This document shows positions 45,716 through 55,448 of a DNA stretch of 64,000 nucleotides, piece after piece. The notes beneath the pieces were generated by a model. It saw only the letters and a list, made by a program, of their open reading frames with translations. It had not been told where the DNA came from and ran no database searches. The stretch is from assembly GCF_025860405.1 (NCBI RefSeq), contig NZ_CP063785.1:7565390-7629389 (forward strand), given 5' to 3'. The position numbers and the translations under genes were made by a program. The stretch comes from Tolypothrix sp. PCC 7712. Lineage in GTDB: Bacteria; Cyanobacteriota; Cyanobacteriia; Cyanobacteriales; Nostocaceae. Positions within the stretch are counted from its first letter, which is position 1. Each line of letters begins with the position of its first letter.

Positions 45716-46684
45716 ATGAAGCGTTCCGCCTGTCTTATTTTTAATCCTGTTGCTGGTCAGGGAGACTCAGAACAAGAACTCAATCAAATTCGTGCATTAT
45801 TAGAACCAGAAATAGACTTAGATGTTTACTTTACTACCGAAGAAATTGGTGCTGACAAACTGGCACAGGAAGCAGTTCAGCGTGGTGTAGATGAAATTAT
45901 TGCTTCGGGGGGTGATGGGACTCTCTCGGCGGCGGCTGCTGCTGTAGTTAATACGGGGATTCCTTTAGGGATTATTTCACGAGGTACGGCGAACGCCTTT
46001 GCCACAGCTTTAGGCATTGCTGACACCATTGAAGCTGCTTGTGAGACTATCTTGCAAGGTGCAACGCGCAATGTAGATATAGCCTACTGCAACGATTTGC
46101 CAATGGTGTTGCTGGTAGGCGTGGGTTTTGAAGCGGAAACCGTAGAAAAGGCAGATAGAGAAGCCAAAAATCGCTTTGGGATTATGGCCTATGTTCTCGC
46201 CGGACTTCAGCAATTGCGGGAGTTAGAAAGCTTTGATGTGGAAATTGAGACAGAAGACAAAATCATCAAAACTAGTGCTGCGGCTGTCACTGTAGCCAAT
46301 GCTGCACCGCCGACTTCCGTATTAGCGCAAGGGCCAGCTGGGATTATTTATGATGATGGATTACTGGATTTAACGATTGTAGCCCCCGTGAATAAAGCAG
46401 GTGCGATCGCAGCTACATATCACCTCTTTCAAACTGCTTCAGCAGGTCATCCAGTGGAACGTGATGATATTGGCTACCTCCGCGCCAAACAATTTAAAAT
46501 CACCACAGAACCACCACAAAAAGTAGTCTTAGATGGCGAAATCATCGGCACAACCCCCATTGAAGTCAAATGCGTCCCCGGCGGTTTGACGCTTTTTATC
46601 CCCCAGGAAGAAGAAGAAGTACCAGTTGAGAAGTTAGATGGACTACCCAATTTGGTAATTGAGATGAAGGAATCGGGGGAATAG
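45716..46684 (+). CDS. Diacylglycerol kinase family lipid kinase
   Basis: A 322-residue enzyme of the DagK/YegS/BmrU family, which phosphorylates diacylglycerol or related lipids with ATP. Signatures: ACLIFNPVAGQGDSEQEL, the nucleotide loop IIASGGDGTLSAAA near residue 64, IISRGTANAFATALGI, and LLVGVGFEAETVEKADREAK. The C-terminal beta sandwich ends with PQKVVLDGEIIGTTPIEVKC. It acts at the membrane surface. The start ATG at 45716 has no strong ribosome site and follows a very AT-rich stretch. The metallophosphoesterase gene follows 118 bases later on the same strand. Confidence 0.9.
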   Translation: MKRSACLIFNPVAGQGDSEQELNQIRALLEPEIDLDVYFTTEEIGADKLAQEAVQRGVDEIIASGGDGTLSAAAAAVVNTGIPLGIISRGTANAFATALGIADTIEAACETILQGATRNVDIAYCNDLPMVLLVGVGFEAETVEKADREAKNRFGIMAYVLAGLQQLRELESFDVEIETEDKIIKTSAAAVTVANAAPPTSVLAQGPAGIIYDDGLLDLTIVAPVNKAGAIAATYHLFQTASAGHPVERDDIGYLRAKQFKITTEPPQKVVLDGEIIGTTPIEVKCVPGGLTLFIPQEEEEVPVEKLDGLPNLVIEMKESGE

Positions 46685-46802
46685 GGATAAACAATTCAAA
46701 ATTCAAAATTCAAAATTCAAAATTAAGAACTGTATTTGACCTTTGACTTTTGCCCAATGCCCCACGCCCCATGCCCCATGCCCACTTGAGGAGTAAATTC
46801 TA

Positions 46803-48365
46803 TTGAAACTAGTTTCTGATCCGGCGATCGCAAAAAAAATTAGTAAGATGCAGCAACGGGTAAAATGGCAAGACCCGTTAATTTTGGAACGCGGGATTGA
46901 CCAAACTCGCTTGGTTCTGGATGATGGTCACGCGGATGATGGGGAGTTTTCGTTTTTGGTTGTGGGTGATAGTGGTTCCGGGACACATAAGGGACATGAT
47001 CCGCAAAGACGGGTAGCGGAATTGATGTTACCCCACCATGATGAATGTCGTTTCATGTTGCATACTGGCGATGTGATTTATTTGGTGGGGTCGAGGGAGT
47101 ACTATCAACAAAACTTTATCCAGCCTTACCAGGAGTTTCTGGTGGGGGGAGAACAGCCGAAAAAGATTCCCTATGACAAAATGGTTTTTCAGTTGCCGAT
47201 TTTACCTGTACCGGGAAATCATGATTACTATAATCTGCCAATTTTATTTGGTATAGCTTCGGTGACTACATTACCTATTCGGCGGTTGTTAAAATCGCGG
47301 CTGGATTTAGATGTGGGTTTGTATGGTTCAGGGACGGGTGAAGCTTATGCCAGAGCATTTTTAGATTATCTCTGCGGTATCCAATCTCCGGTAGATTTAG
47401 CTAATCATTTAGATAAATATTACACTGCAAATACAGATAGCGGTCGCTGTCTCTCTTACCAGCCGGGAAGCTTTACTCGCTTGCCAAACCGCTATTATAC
47501 GTTTCGCTATGGTGGTATAGATTTCTTCGCACTGGATTCTAATACATTTAACGATCCGCCACCACTGCCTAACACTCAAGAAGGCAATAGCGATCGCAGA
47601 ATTTTAGAGAAACGCCGCGCTAGTTTAGAACAAGAAAAGCAGCAAATTACAGCCACCTCAGCGTTGCTAAGTCCCAGCAATCCTAAGGATGCGGAACAAT
47701 TAGACGATTTACAAGTTAAACTTACCCAAATTGAAGAAATTATTGTTGATATAGAAAAGCAACTCGACAGTAACAAAATAGTACTAACTGATATCGAACA
47801 GCTAGATTGGCTAAGGCAAAAGCTAATTGAATCTTGGCACAATAAAGAAGTGCGCGGCAGGATAATTTATTTTCACCATCCCCCCTACGTGACTGAAGCG
47901 ACAAAATGGGAACAAGCGCAAACTCTAGCAGTGCGTACTCGGTTGCGTGGAGTGTTAGATGCAGTAGCAGAAAAATTAGGTTCTCTAACTGAGGGCCGTC
48001 CTTTAGTAGATTTAGTTATTAACGGTCACGCCCATTGTCTAGAATATCTGCAAACCGCAGACACCGGACACGCTGATTCCCATATTCCTTGGATTGTTTG
48101 CGGTGGTAGCGGTTTTAGTTTGCGTCGCCAACGGGAAGAAGGGCCAGAGTTACAGGAAATGATGGCGGATGGCGAGAAATTAGTAGCGCGATCGCAGCTG
48201 TTCATCGGACGCAGCGGCCAGGGTTTCAACAAACACAGACCTTACTCTTGTTTGCGAATTGATGTTAAAGGCGAAGGCCAGCCTAAATTTATTGTCCGTC
48301 CCTTAGTGGCTGAATGGTATCAGCGACAATGGTGCGATCGCGAAATTGAACCCTTTGAGATTTAG
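46803..48365 (+). CDS. Calcineurin-like metallophosphoesterase with coiled-coil insert
   Basis: 520 residues. The metal-binding set is complete: VVGDSGSG (residue ~51), HTGDVIYL, PGNHDYYN, YFHHPPYVT and INGHAHCLEY. The class hydrolyses phosphoesters, often phosphoproteins, nucleotides or phospholipids, using two metals. Residues ~265-330 form a Glu/Gln-rich coiled coil inserted before the HHPP motif, which lengthens it beyond the usual 300-400 residues. The start is TTG, supported by TGAGGAG eleven bases upstream. It may share a transcript with the lipid kinase gene. Its stop overlaps by a few bases the stop of the convergent SGNH hydrolase gene. Confidence 0.85.
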   Translation: MKLVSDPAIAKKISKMQQRVKWQDPLILERGIDQTRLVLDDGHADDGEFSFLVVGDSGSGTHKGHDPQRRVAELMLPHHDECRFMLHTGDVIYLVGSREYYQQNFIQPYQEFLVGGEQPKKIPYDKMVFQLPILPVPGNHDYYNLPILFGIASVTTLPIRRLLKSRLDLDVGLYGSGTGEAYARAFLDYLCGIQSPVDLANHLDKYYTANTDSGRCLSYQPGSFTRLPNRYYTFRYGGIDFFALDSNTFNDPPPLPNTQEGNSDRRILEKRRASLEQEKQQITATSALLSPSNPKDAEQLDDLQVKLTQIEEIIVDIEKQLDSNKIVLTDIEQLDWLRQKLIESWHNKEVRGRIIYFHHPPYVTEATKWEQAQTLAVRTRLRGVLDAVAEKLGSLTEGRPLVDLVINGHAHCLEYLQTADTGHADSHIPWIVCGGSGFSLRRQREEGPELQEMMADGEKLVARSQLFIGRSGQGFNKHRPYSCLRIDVKGEGQPKFIVRPLVAEWYQRQWCDREIEPFEI

Positions 48366-49252
48366 CGCTTGGATAAGATGGCTAAAGCTGCATCCGCGAT
48401 TAATTTATTAGTCTTGGTTGTGAAATGTACTTGATCCCAAAATACATACTCATCTGGATTGCTAGATTCTACCAGGGAGCTAGCTTGAGTTGTGTTTGTG
48501 AAGCCAAATTTTTGCGGATGTGCGATCGCGTCATCCACAACAGACTTGACATCGAACAACATTAAATTAATTTTGTCTTCAAAAGTATAGGCAATTTCTT
48601 GCAAAGATGCGTTATGTTTTTCTACTAATTGAGTCACTAAATGGGAATTTGTAATCTGATTTACTTCTGGTGCTAGAGGTGTTTTTCCAATATCAATAAC
48701 ATTAACTAATAAAATATTTCTGGCACCTGATGCAGTTAAATTTTGTATGGCTGTAGAAATATTGGCGATAGTAGTAATAGTGTCACTATATTTAGGAATA
48801 CCATTGACAAATGGCGCATAATCCGCAGCCCCAGCCCAGATAATATATAGTGCATTTGGCTGAATATGCGGCTTGCGGCTGGTATATGAATCTATTTGTT
48901 GTTGCAATCCTGGTAAATTTGGTAAATCAGGAATTACAGCCGGAAATAAATTTTCTGTACCTGTGGTTGCGCCTCCAACTGCAAAATTGATCCCGTGATT
49001 ACTGGCGCTATTTTCTGTACTTGGTTGTATGCTTAATTTTAAACTGTCTGCGAGATAGTCAATCCACAGCAGACCATTAGAAAATCGCCCATGATAGTTG
49101 GGCGGTGCAGCTAGAATACCACCAGTAGTATTGAAAGCATTGCCAATATCGGAATAACTATCACCAAAAACATAAAGATTGCTGAAGTGTTTTAGCTCTG
49201 ATTTGTGGAATTGCTGTGTCATATCTATGCAATACTTCCTGATAATTAACAA
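48362..49252 (-). CDS. SGNH/GDSL family esterase
   Basis: 296 residues. The four SGNH blocks are present: LYVFGDSYSDIGN (nucleophile Ser), INFAVGGATTG (Gly), IIWAGAADY (the usual Asn of block III is replaced by Ala in AGAADY), and FWDQVHFTTK (Asp-His). This matches the thermolabile haemolysin/lecithinase-type GDSL esterases. There is no signal peptide, so it probably acts in the cytoplasm. The likely start is ATG near 49222 (MTQQFHKSELKHF). It ends against the convergent metallophosphoesterase. Substrate is unknown; the altered block III residue may lower activity. Confidence 0.85.
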   Translation of the reverse strand: MLIIRKYCIDMTQQFHKSELKHFSNLYVFGDSYSDIGNAFNTTGGILAAPPNYHGRFSNGLLWIDYLADSLKLSIQPSTENSASNHGINFAVGGATTGTENLFPAVIPDLPNLPGLQQQIDSYTSRKPHIQPNALYIIWAGAADYAPFVNGIPKYSDTITTIANISTAIQNLTASGARNILLVNVIDIGKTPLAPEVNQITNSHLVTQLVEKHNASLQEIAYTFEDKINLMLFDVKSVVDDAIAHPQKFGFTNTTQASSLVESSNPDEYVFWDQVHFTTKTNKLIADAALAILSKR

Positions 49253-49339
49253 ACTGAATCATAATTTCGCTACAGGTATAGCATAGAAATTTTAAAAATA
49301 GGTTTATTGGCGGGGAATGCTGATTTTTGGCTATTAATG

Positions 49340-49445
49340 GGGCTTAGAGACAATGAAATTTAGCCGCAGGGCACCATCCATGCAGAGGTGCTTAAGCAAA
49401 AGTTGCTGCCCAGATCCCCGACTTTTTGAAAAAGTCGGGGATCTA
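49340..49445. repeat. Family IV fragment and GTCGGGGATCT hairpin
   Basis: TTAGAGACAATGAAATTTAG and GGGCACCATCC resemble the interior of the family IV element at 38129. Next to it, AGATCCCCGACTTTTT/AAAAAGTCGGGGATCT is a perfect inverted repeat (about 49411-49443), a common intergenic hairpin upstream of the giant kinase gene. Confidence 0.65.
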
Positions 49446-49626
49446 AATCTCGCTAAAGTAAGTGACATTCCATCCTACGGTTATTTTATGTTTACTTTAT
49501 AAATAACTCTTAAACTTATTGAGTGATTGGCAGACTAATTTATATTTTTACTGGCTATAGTTATTTAACTCTCTTCCACGGGAAATCTAGATATATAAAA
49601 ATCATGATATCAGCAGGGAAAATATT

Positions 49627-52600
49627 GTGTCGCCATTGTTCGGGATACTAGGGTATGAAATCACAGAAGTTGTTCATGAGGGGATAGACACCATACTTTA
49701 CAGGGGAACCTCCCAGACGAAGCAACAACCAGTAATTCTCAAAGTACTGAAAGCTGACAACCCTAGCCTAGAACAGATTTTTCGACTCAAACAAGAATAT
49801 AAAATTCGCGAAAATTTAAATTTAGCAGGTGTGGTTAAAGTTTATGGCATCGAAAACTATGAACATCGTTTAGTTCTGGTTTGCGAAGACTTTGGCGGTA
49901 TTAGTCTCAAACAATGGCTTTCCACAGAAAAACCTTCTCTTCTCTGTTTCCTGAACATCGCAGTTGCATTAGCCACAACATTAGATTCTCTACATCAACA
50001 ACACATTGTCCACAAAGATATTAAGCCAGCTAACATCATCATCAATCCTCAATCCCAGCAGGTGAAACTCACCGACTTCGGTATCGCTTCCCGGTTGGAT
50101 CAGGAAACTCCCCAAATTAGCAATCCCAACCATATGGAAGGGACTCTAGCATATATGTCGCCAGAACAAACAGGACGCATGAATCGTTCTGTCGATTACC
50201 GTAGTGATTTTTACTCATTGGGAGTGACATTTTACGAAATACTCACAGCACAACAACCCTTTCAAAGTAATGACCCCTTAGAGTTAATTCACTATCATAT
50301 TGCCAAACAAGCACCAAAATTAGAAGGTAGAAGAGAAGAAATACCACAAGCTATCTCTGAGATTGTCGCCAAACTGATGGCGAAGAATGCTGAAGATCGC
50401 TATCAAACTGCGGCTGGGCTATTGGCAGATTTAGAATTATGTTTAGCACAACTAAAAACTCAGGGGACAATATCAAAATTTACCCCTGGAGAACGCGATC
50501 GCACAGCAAATCTGCTTATTCCCCAAAAACTCTACGGACGGGAACAAGAAGTATCTATGCTACTATCTGCGTTTGAGCGGGTAGCAGCATTACAATCGCA
50601 AATTGAGTTAGTGTTGGTATCTGGTTACTCGGGGATTGGTAAATCATCCTTAGTCAACGAAGTTCACAAGCCGATTGTTCGCCAACGGGGTTATTTTATC
50701 CGTGGTAAGTTCGATCAGTTTCAGCGTAATATTCCTTATGCTTCGTTAATTCAGGCGTTACAAAGTCTGATCCAACAGTTACTGACAGAAACCAATGCTC
50801 AATTAGAACTGTGGAAACAGAAATTGCTGTCAGCTTTGAATGGTAACGGACAAGTAATTATTGATGTCATTCCTGAAGTTGAACGGATTATTGGCAAACA
50901 GCCTTTAGTACCGCAGTTAGGTTTAAAAGAAGCGCAAAACCGATTCAATCAGGTATTTCAAGATTTTATTCAAGTTTTTACCCAAAAAGAACATCCTCTA
51001 GTCATCTTTTTGGATGATTTGCAGTGGGCTGATTCTGCTTCCCTTGATTTCATTCAAGTGTTAATGACTAACTCAGATACTCAATATCTGTTACTAATTG
51101 GAGCATATCGAGATAATGAAGTAACTGCTAGTCACCCTTTAAATAAAACCTTAGAAGAGATTTCTCAAGCCGGAACCATCATCAATAATATTGTGCTGTA
51201 TCCCTTGGGGTTGAACCATGTACAGCAAATTTTATCAGATACTTTAAATGATGAGAAAAATAGCTCATCTTTAGCAGAATTACTCTTCAACAAAACCCAA
51301 GGTAATCCCTTCTTCTTCACTCAACTCTTAAAAACCTTACACCACGATCAACTACTCAAGTTTGATTTTACTCAAAATTGTTGGCAATGGGATTTACAAC
51401 AAATTCAAGCTACAGGAATTGCAGATAAAAGTGTTGTAGAGTTGCTAGCGGGTAATATTGCCAAGTTATCAGCCGCTACCCAAAATACTCTGAAATTAGC
51501 CGCTTGTATTGGTGCGCGGTTCAGTTTAAATATTTTAGCCACAGTCAGCGAACAGCGATCGCTCCTGGTGGCTGCTGCTTTAGAACCTGCTTTACAGGCG
51601 GGATTAATTTTGCCTTTGAGTAATGAATACAGCATCCCCCTACTATTTGCCGATGAAGAGTTGGAGATGATGGGGTTTGATAATTCGCAAATTACCTACC
51701 GTTTTTTGCACGATCGCGTACAACAAGCAGCATATTCACTAATTTTAGCATCGCAGAAGCAAGCAACTCACTTTAAAATTGGTCAATTACTGCTGCAAAG
51801 TAAATCAAAAGCCGAAATTGAGTCTCAGATTTTTGATATTGTCAATCAATTTAATTACGCCATAGAACTTTTTACTACACAGTCAAAAAAAGATGAATTG
51901 GCTCAATTGAATTTAACTGCTGGACATAAAGCCAAAGCCGCCGCCGCCCATGAACCTGCGGTAATTTATTTGCGAATCGCTAGAGGATTGTTAGCTGAAG
52001 ATTGTTGGCAATCTCAATATAATTTGGCTTTGGATACCTATGTTGAAGGTGCAGAAGCAGAGTATTTAATCACTAACTTTGATGTAGCACAAAAACTATC
52101 AGATATTGTAATTCAACAAGCAGCTAATTTACTCGATTTAGTCAAAGTTTATGAACTCATAATAGACATGAATATTGCCCAATCCCAACAATTTCAAGGC
52201 GTAAAAGTGGGGATACAGGCAGTAGAAATGCTAGGAATTACTTTAGTTAAATATACAGGCGATCGCCACAGTTTACCGCAACTCCCATTGCTGTCAGATT
52301 TAGCAACTTTCCCAGAAATGACAGATCCATGTCATTTAGCAAGTATTCGCATTCTCAGCAAAATTTCTGCGGCTGCTTATCAATCTGCACCAGATATTTA
52401 TCCCCAAATAGTCTTAACAATGGTGAATCTATGCTTAGAACATGGGCATTCACCATTGGCATCTTATGTTTATGGTGCGTATACTGCATTTTTGCAATCG
52501 ATTATTGGCGATCCGGCTGCTGCTTATCACTCAGGACAAATTGCTTTTAGTTTATTAGCACAATATCCTGCCAAAGAATTAGAAGTTAAAGTTTATATGG

Positions 52601-55017
52601 TAGTTAGTACCTATGCTTTACCTGGTAAGGAACATATCAAATCTACATTTAATCCCTTAATTAAAGGTATTAATAGCGGCTTAGAAGTTGGCAATATTGC
52701 TCATGCTGGTTTAACTGTGATTGCTTATTGTACGCAACTATTTCTCTCAGGAGAAAACTTAGAATTAGTTAACCAGCGCCAAAATGAATATATTGAGCTA
52801 CTGCGAAAACTCAAGCAGCAGCCTTATATGAGATATGCCAGGATTTGGGGACAATTAGTTGTCAATCTTCAGGGTGTAGTTGAGAAACCAGCCAATTTAA
52901 ACGGAGAGATTTTTACTGAGGAAAATATTGTTCCTTGGTTTGAGCAACCTAAGTACTATCAAGGACTTTTTGCAGCTTATATTGCGAAGGTAATAATTTT
53001 GTATATCTTTGCAGAATATGAACAAGCTATTCATTATAGTCAAAAAGCTGCTCCTTATCAAAGAGCGACTTTAGGAATTATGTTGGCTTCTGTTTACTAC
53101 TTCTACTATTCTTTGGCGCTATTAGCTAACTATAACAATATGGAAGTAGACCAACAACAAAAAACCTTAGAACAAGTAGAAATTAATCAACAAAAGCTCA
53201 AGCATTGGGCAGAATATGCACCATGTAACTTTCAACATAAATATGATTTAGTAGCAGCAGAAATCGCACGAGTTCAAGGAAAAGTTTTAGCAGCCATGAA
53301 CTTGTATGATCTGGCTATTAGTGGCGCTGCTGAAAATAGCTACATTCAAGAAGAGTCTTTAGCAAATGAACGTGCTGCATTGTTTTACTTGGATTTAGGT
53401 AAAACTAAAATTGCCAAAACTTTTATGACAGAGGCTTATTATGGTTACATTCAATGGGGAGCGATCGCTAAGGTAACAGACTTAGAAAAACGCTATGCTG
53501 ATTTGATTCCTAGAACTCAAGTTAGATCTAAAAGTCATCAAGGAATCATTGATGATTGCTTAACATCAATCACAACTCACCAGAACATAGCTAGAACTAC
53601 AAATCATCTTCACAGCACTAACAATATCCTAGACTGGGCAACGGTGATGAAAGCAGCAGAAGCCATTTCCAGTGAAATTATTCTTGATCATCTCCTGAAA
53701 AAGCTGCTGCACATCTTATTAGAAAATGTTGCATCTCAAAAGGGTTGTTTAATTTTAGAACAAGAGGGTCAGCTACTGATCAAAGCTATTGATAAAGAAC
53801 AAAACGATTCTGAAATTATTATGCAATCTACGCCTGTAGAAAACAGTGCAGATATCCCTTCTTCCTTAATTAATTATGTTGCTAGAACCCAGCAAACTTT
53901 AATTTTAGGTAATGCTAGCCAAGCGAGTATTGCTAGCACCGATCCTTACATCCTTCAGCATCAACCAAAATCGGTGCTATGTACGCCAATTTTGTATCAA
54001 GGTAAATTGATTGGCATAATTTACCTAGAGAATAACTTAACTACCGATGCCTTTACTAGCGATCGCTTAGAAATTCTCAAGCTGTTGTCAACCCAAGCTG
54101 CGATCGCAATTGAAAACGCTAGCCTTTACGCGCGCGAGCAAGAAAAATCCCAACAACTACAACAATCCCTCGAAAAACTCCAGCGTACTCAAGCGCAACT
54201 CGTACAAACTGAAAAAATCTCTTCTTTAGGACAATTAGTAGCTGGTGTTGCTCACGAAGTCAACAATCCTGTGGGCTTCATCAGTGGTAGTCTCTCCTAT
54301 GCTGAACAGTATATTGCAGATTTGATTGCTCACTTAAATTTATACCAGCAGCACTACCCAAATCCGCCGAGTGTGATTCAAGAACACGGAACAAACATTG
54401 AGATAGATTATTTACTAGAAGATTTGCCAAAGATGATTGGTTCCATGCAGCTAGGAAGCGATCGCATCAAAGATATTATGCAATCTTTGCGGAATTATTC
54501 TCGCAATGATAATGGACAAAGAAAGCTGAGTGATATCCACAAAGGTATAGACACCACATTAATGATTCTGCAACATCGGCTGAAAGCAAAAGCTAATCGT
54601 CCCGCAATTCAGGTGGTGAAAAACTATGGTGATTTACCAAAAGTTCCCTGTTATCAGGGACAACTCAATCAAGTATTTATGAATTTATTGGCAAATGCCA
54701 TTGATGCTTTAGAAGAAGCTAATGAAGGTAAAAATTATCAAGATTTAGAGCAACAACCCAACATGATTCATCTTCAAACAACAGTAGAAAATGAATATGC
54801 AGTAATTAGGATTGCAGATAACGGATTGGGGATGTCACAAGAAGTACAGCAGCTACTTTTTAACCCTTTCTTTACTACTAAGCCTGAAGGTAAAGGTACA
54901 GGGTTAGGATTATCTATCAGTCAGCAAATTATTACCGAAAAACATGGTGGAACTCTTGAGTGTAATTCTTCTCCCAGTCAAGGTACAGAATTTGTGATTC
55001 ATCTCCCATTAAATTAA
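49627..55017 (+). CDS. Giant Ser/Thr kinase - AAA ATPase - GAF - histidine kinase
   Basis: 1,796 residues from GTG 49627 (MSPLFGILGYEITEVV). Hanks kinase with HKDIKPAN near 129 and LTDFGIASRL (normal DFG); AAA/STAND ATPase with SGYSGIGKSSLVNEVHKPI and FLDDLQWADS; long helical region; GAF (~1330-1490); HisKA with GVAHEVNNPVGFISG (His ~1543); HATPase with GLGMSQEVQQLLFNPFFTT and GLGLSISQQI. It is a paralogue of the protein at 26641 but has a different H-box type and no receiver, so its phosphate must go to a separate protein. The AAA-to-GAF core is very similar between the two. It is a single gene with a long upstream region. Confidence 0.9.
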   Translation: MSPLFGILGYEITEVVHEGIDTILYRGTSQTKQQPVILKVLKADNPSLEQIFRLKQEYKIRENLNLAGVVKVYGIENYEHRLVLVCEDFGGISLKQWLSTEKPSLLCFLNIAVALATTLDSLHQQHIVHKDIKPANIIINPQSQQVKLTDFGIASRLDQETPQISNPNHMEGTLAYMSPEQTGRMNRSVDYRSDFYSLGVTFYEILTAQQPFQSNDPLELIHYHIAKQAPKLEGRREEIPQAISEIVAKLMAKNAEDRYQTAAGLLADLELCLAQLKTQGTISKFTPGERDRTANLLIPQKLYGREQEVSMLLSAFERVAALQSQIELVLVSGYSGIGKSSLVNEVHKPIVRQRGYFIRGKFDQFQRNIPYASLIQALQSLIQQLLTETNAQLELWKQKLLSALNGNGQVIIDVIPEVERIIGKQPLVPQLGLKEAQNRFNQVFQDFIQVFTQKEHPLVIFLDDLQWADSASLDFIQVLMTNSDTQYLLLIGAYRDNEVTASHPLNKTLEEISQAGTIINNIVLYPLGLNHVQQILSDTLNDEKNSSSLAELLFNKTQGNPFFFTQLLKTLHHDQLLKFDFTQNCWQWDLQQIQATGIADKSVVELLAGNIAKLSAATQNTLKLAACIGARFSLNILATVSEQRSLLVAAALEPALQAGLILPLSNEYSIPLLFADEELEMMGFDNSQITYRFLHDRVQQAAYSLILASQKQATHFKIGQLLLQSKSKAEIESQIFDIVNQFNYAIELFTTQSKKDELAQLNLTAGHKAKAAAAHEPAVIYLRIARGLLAEDCWQSQYNLALDTYVEGAEAEYLITNFDVAQKLSDIVIQQAANLLDLVKVYELIIDMNIAQSQQFQGVKVGIQAVEMLGITLVKYTGDRHSLPQLPLLSDLATFPEMTDPCHLASIRILSKISAAAYQSAPDIYPQIVLTMVNLCLEHGHSPLASYVYGAYTAFLQSIIGDPAAAYHSGQIAFSLLAQYPAKELEVKVYMVVSTYALPGKEHIKSTFNPLIKGINSGLEVGNIAHAGLTVIAYCTQLFLSGENLELVNQRQNEYIELLRKLKQQPYMRYARIWGQLVVNLQGVVEKPANLNGEIFTEENIVPWFEQPKYYQGLFAAYIAKVIILYIFAEYEQAIHYSQKAAPYQRATLGIMLASVYYFYYSLALLANYNNMEVDQQQKTLEQVEINQQKLKHWAEYAPCNFQHKYDLVAAEIARVQGKVLAAMNLYDLAISGAAENSYIQEESLANERAALFYLDLGKTKIAKTFMTEAYYGYIQWGAIAKVTDLEKRYADLIPRTQVRSKSHQGIIDDCLTSITTHQNIARTTNHLHSTNNILDWATVMKAAEAISSEIILDHLLKKLLHILLENVASQKGCLILEQEGQLLIKAIDKEQNDSEIIMQSTPVENSADIPSSLINYVARTQQTLILGNASQASIASTDPYILQHQPKSVLCTPILYQGKLIGIIYLENNLTTDAFTSDRLEILKLLSTQAAIAIENASLYAREQEKSQQLQQSLEKLQRTQAQLVQTEKISSLGQLVAGVAHEVNNPVGFISGSLSYAEQYIADLIAHLNLYQQHYPNPPSVIQEHGTNIEIDYLLEDLPKMIGSMQLGSDRIKDIMQSLRNYSRNDNGQRKLSDIHKGIDTTLMILQHRLKAKANRPAIQVVKNYGDLPKVPCYQGQLNQVFMNLLANAIDALEEANEGKNYQDLEQQPNMIHLQTTVENEYAVIRIADNGLGMSQEVQQLLFNPFFTTKPEGKGTGLGLSISQQIITEKHGGTLECNSSPSQGTEFVIHLPLN

Positions 55018-55174
55018 GACAATTTTAGATTTTGAATTTTGAATTTATAAGTGCTTACGCAAAATTATTTATGTCATTACGTTGGCCCTTGGCGTTCCCG
55101 AAGGCTTTACGCTCCACTCGCAATGACAAATATATATTTAATTTTGCATGAATACTTATTAGGAAATACAGTTC

Positions 55175-55274
55175 ATACCAAATCAAATAATGTTTGCAAC
55201 ACATCAATATATTCTAGAGGGCAAGGCAGTGCCTTGCCCCTACAATCTGTCGCATTCTTTTTTCAAATTGGTAT
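55175..55274. mobile_element. Family I MITE-like repeat, copy 6 (inverted)
   Basis: 100 bp in the opposite orientation: ATACCAAATCAAATAATGTT at the left and CAAATTGGTAT at the right, with GGGCAAGGCAGTGCCTTGCC in the centre. Confidence 0.85.
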
Positions 55275-55312
55275 CAGTTAAGAAAATTAATTGATAACAA
55301 AACCAAAAAAAA

Positions 55313-55430
55313 CAGTTACTTAACAAAAAAGCAGAACAATAATTTTGGAGGGGGTTTGGGGGACGCAACCGTCACCCAATCGGGGGTTTGGGGGAGAATC
55401 CCCCAATTGATCTGGCTTTTTTAATAACTG
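55313..55430. mobile_element. Family III MITE-like repeat, copy 2 (inverted)
   Basis: Reverse complement of the element at 9831-9944. The ends are CAGTTACTTAACAAAAAAGC and, inverted, CAGTTATTAAAAAAGCC. As at 9831, it lies beside a family I element. Confidence 0.8.
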
Positions 55431-55448
55431 ACAAATGTTGCAAATCCC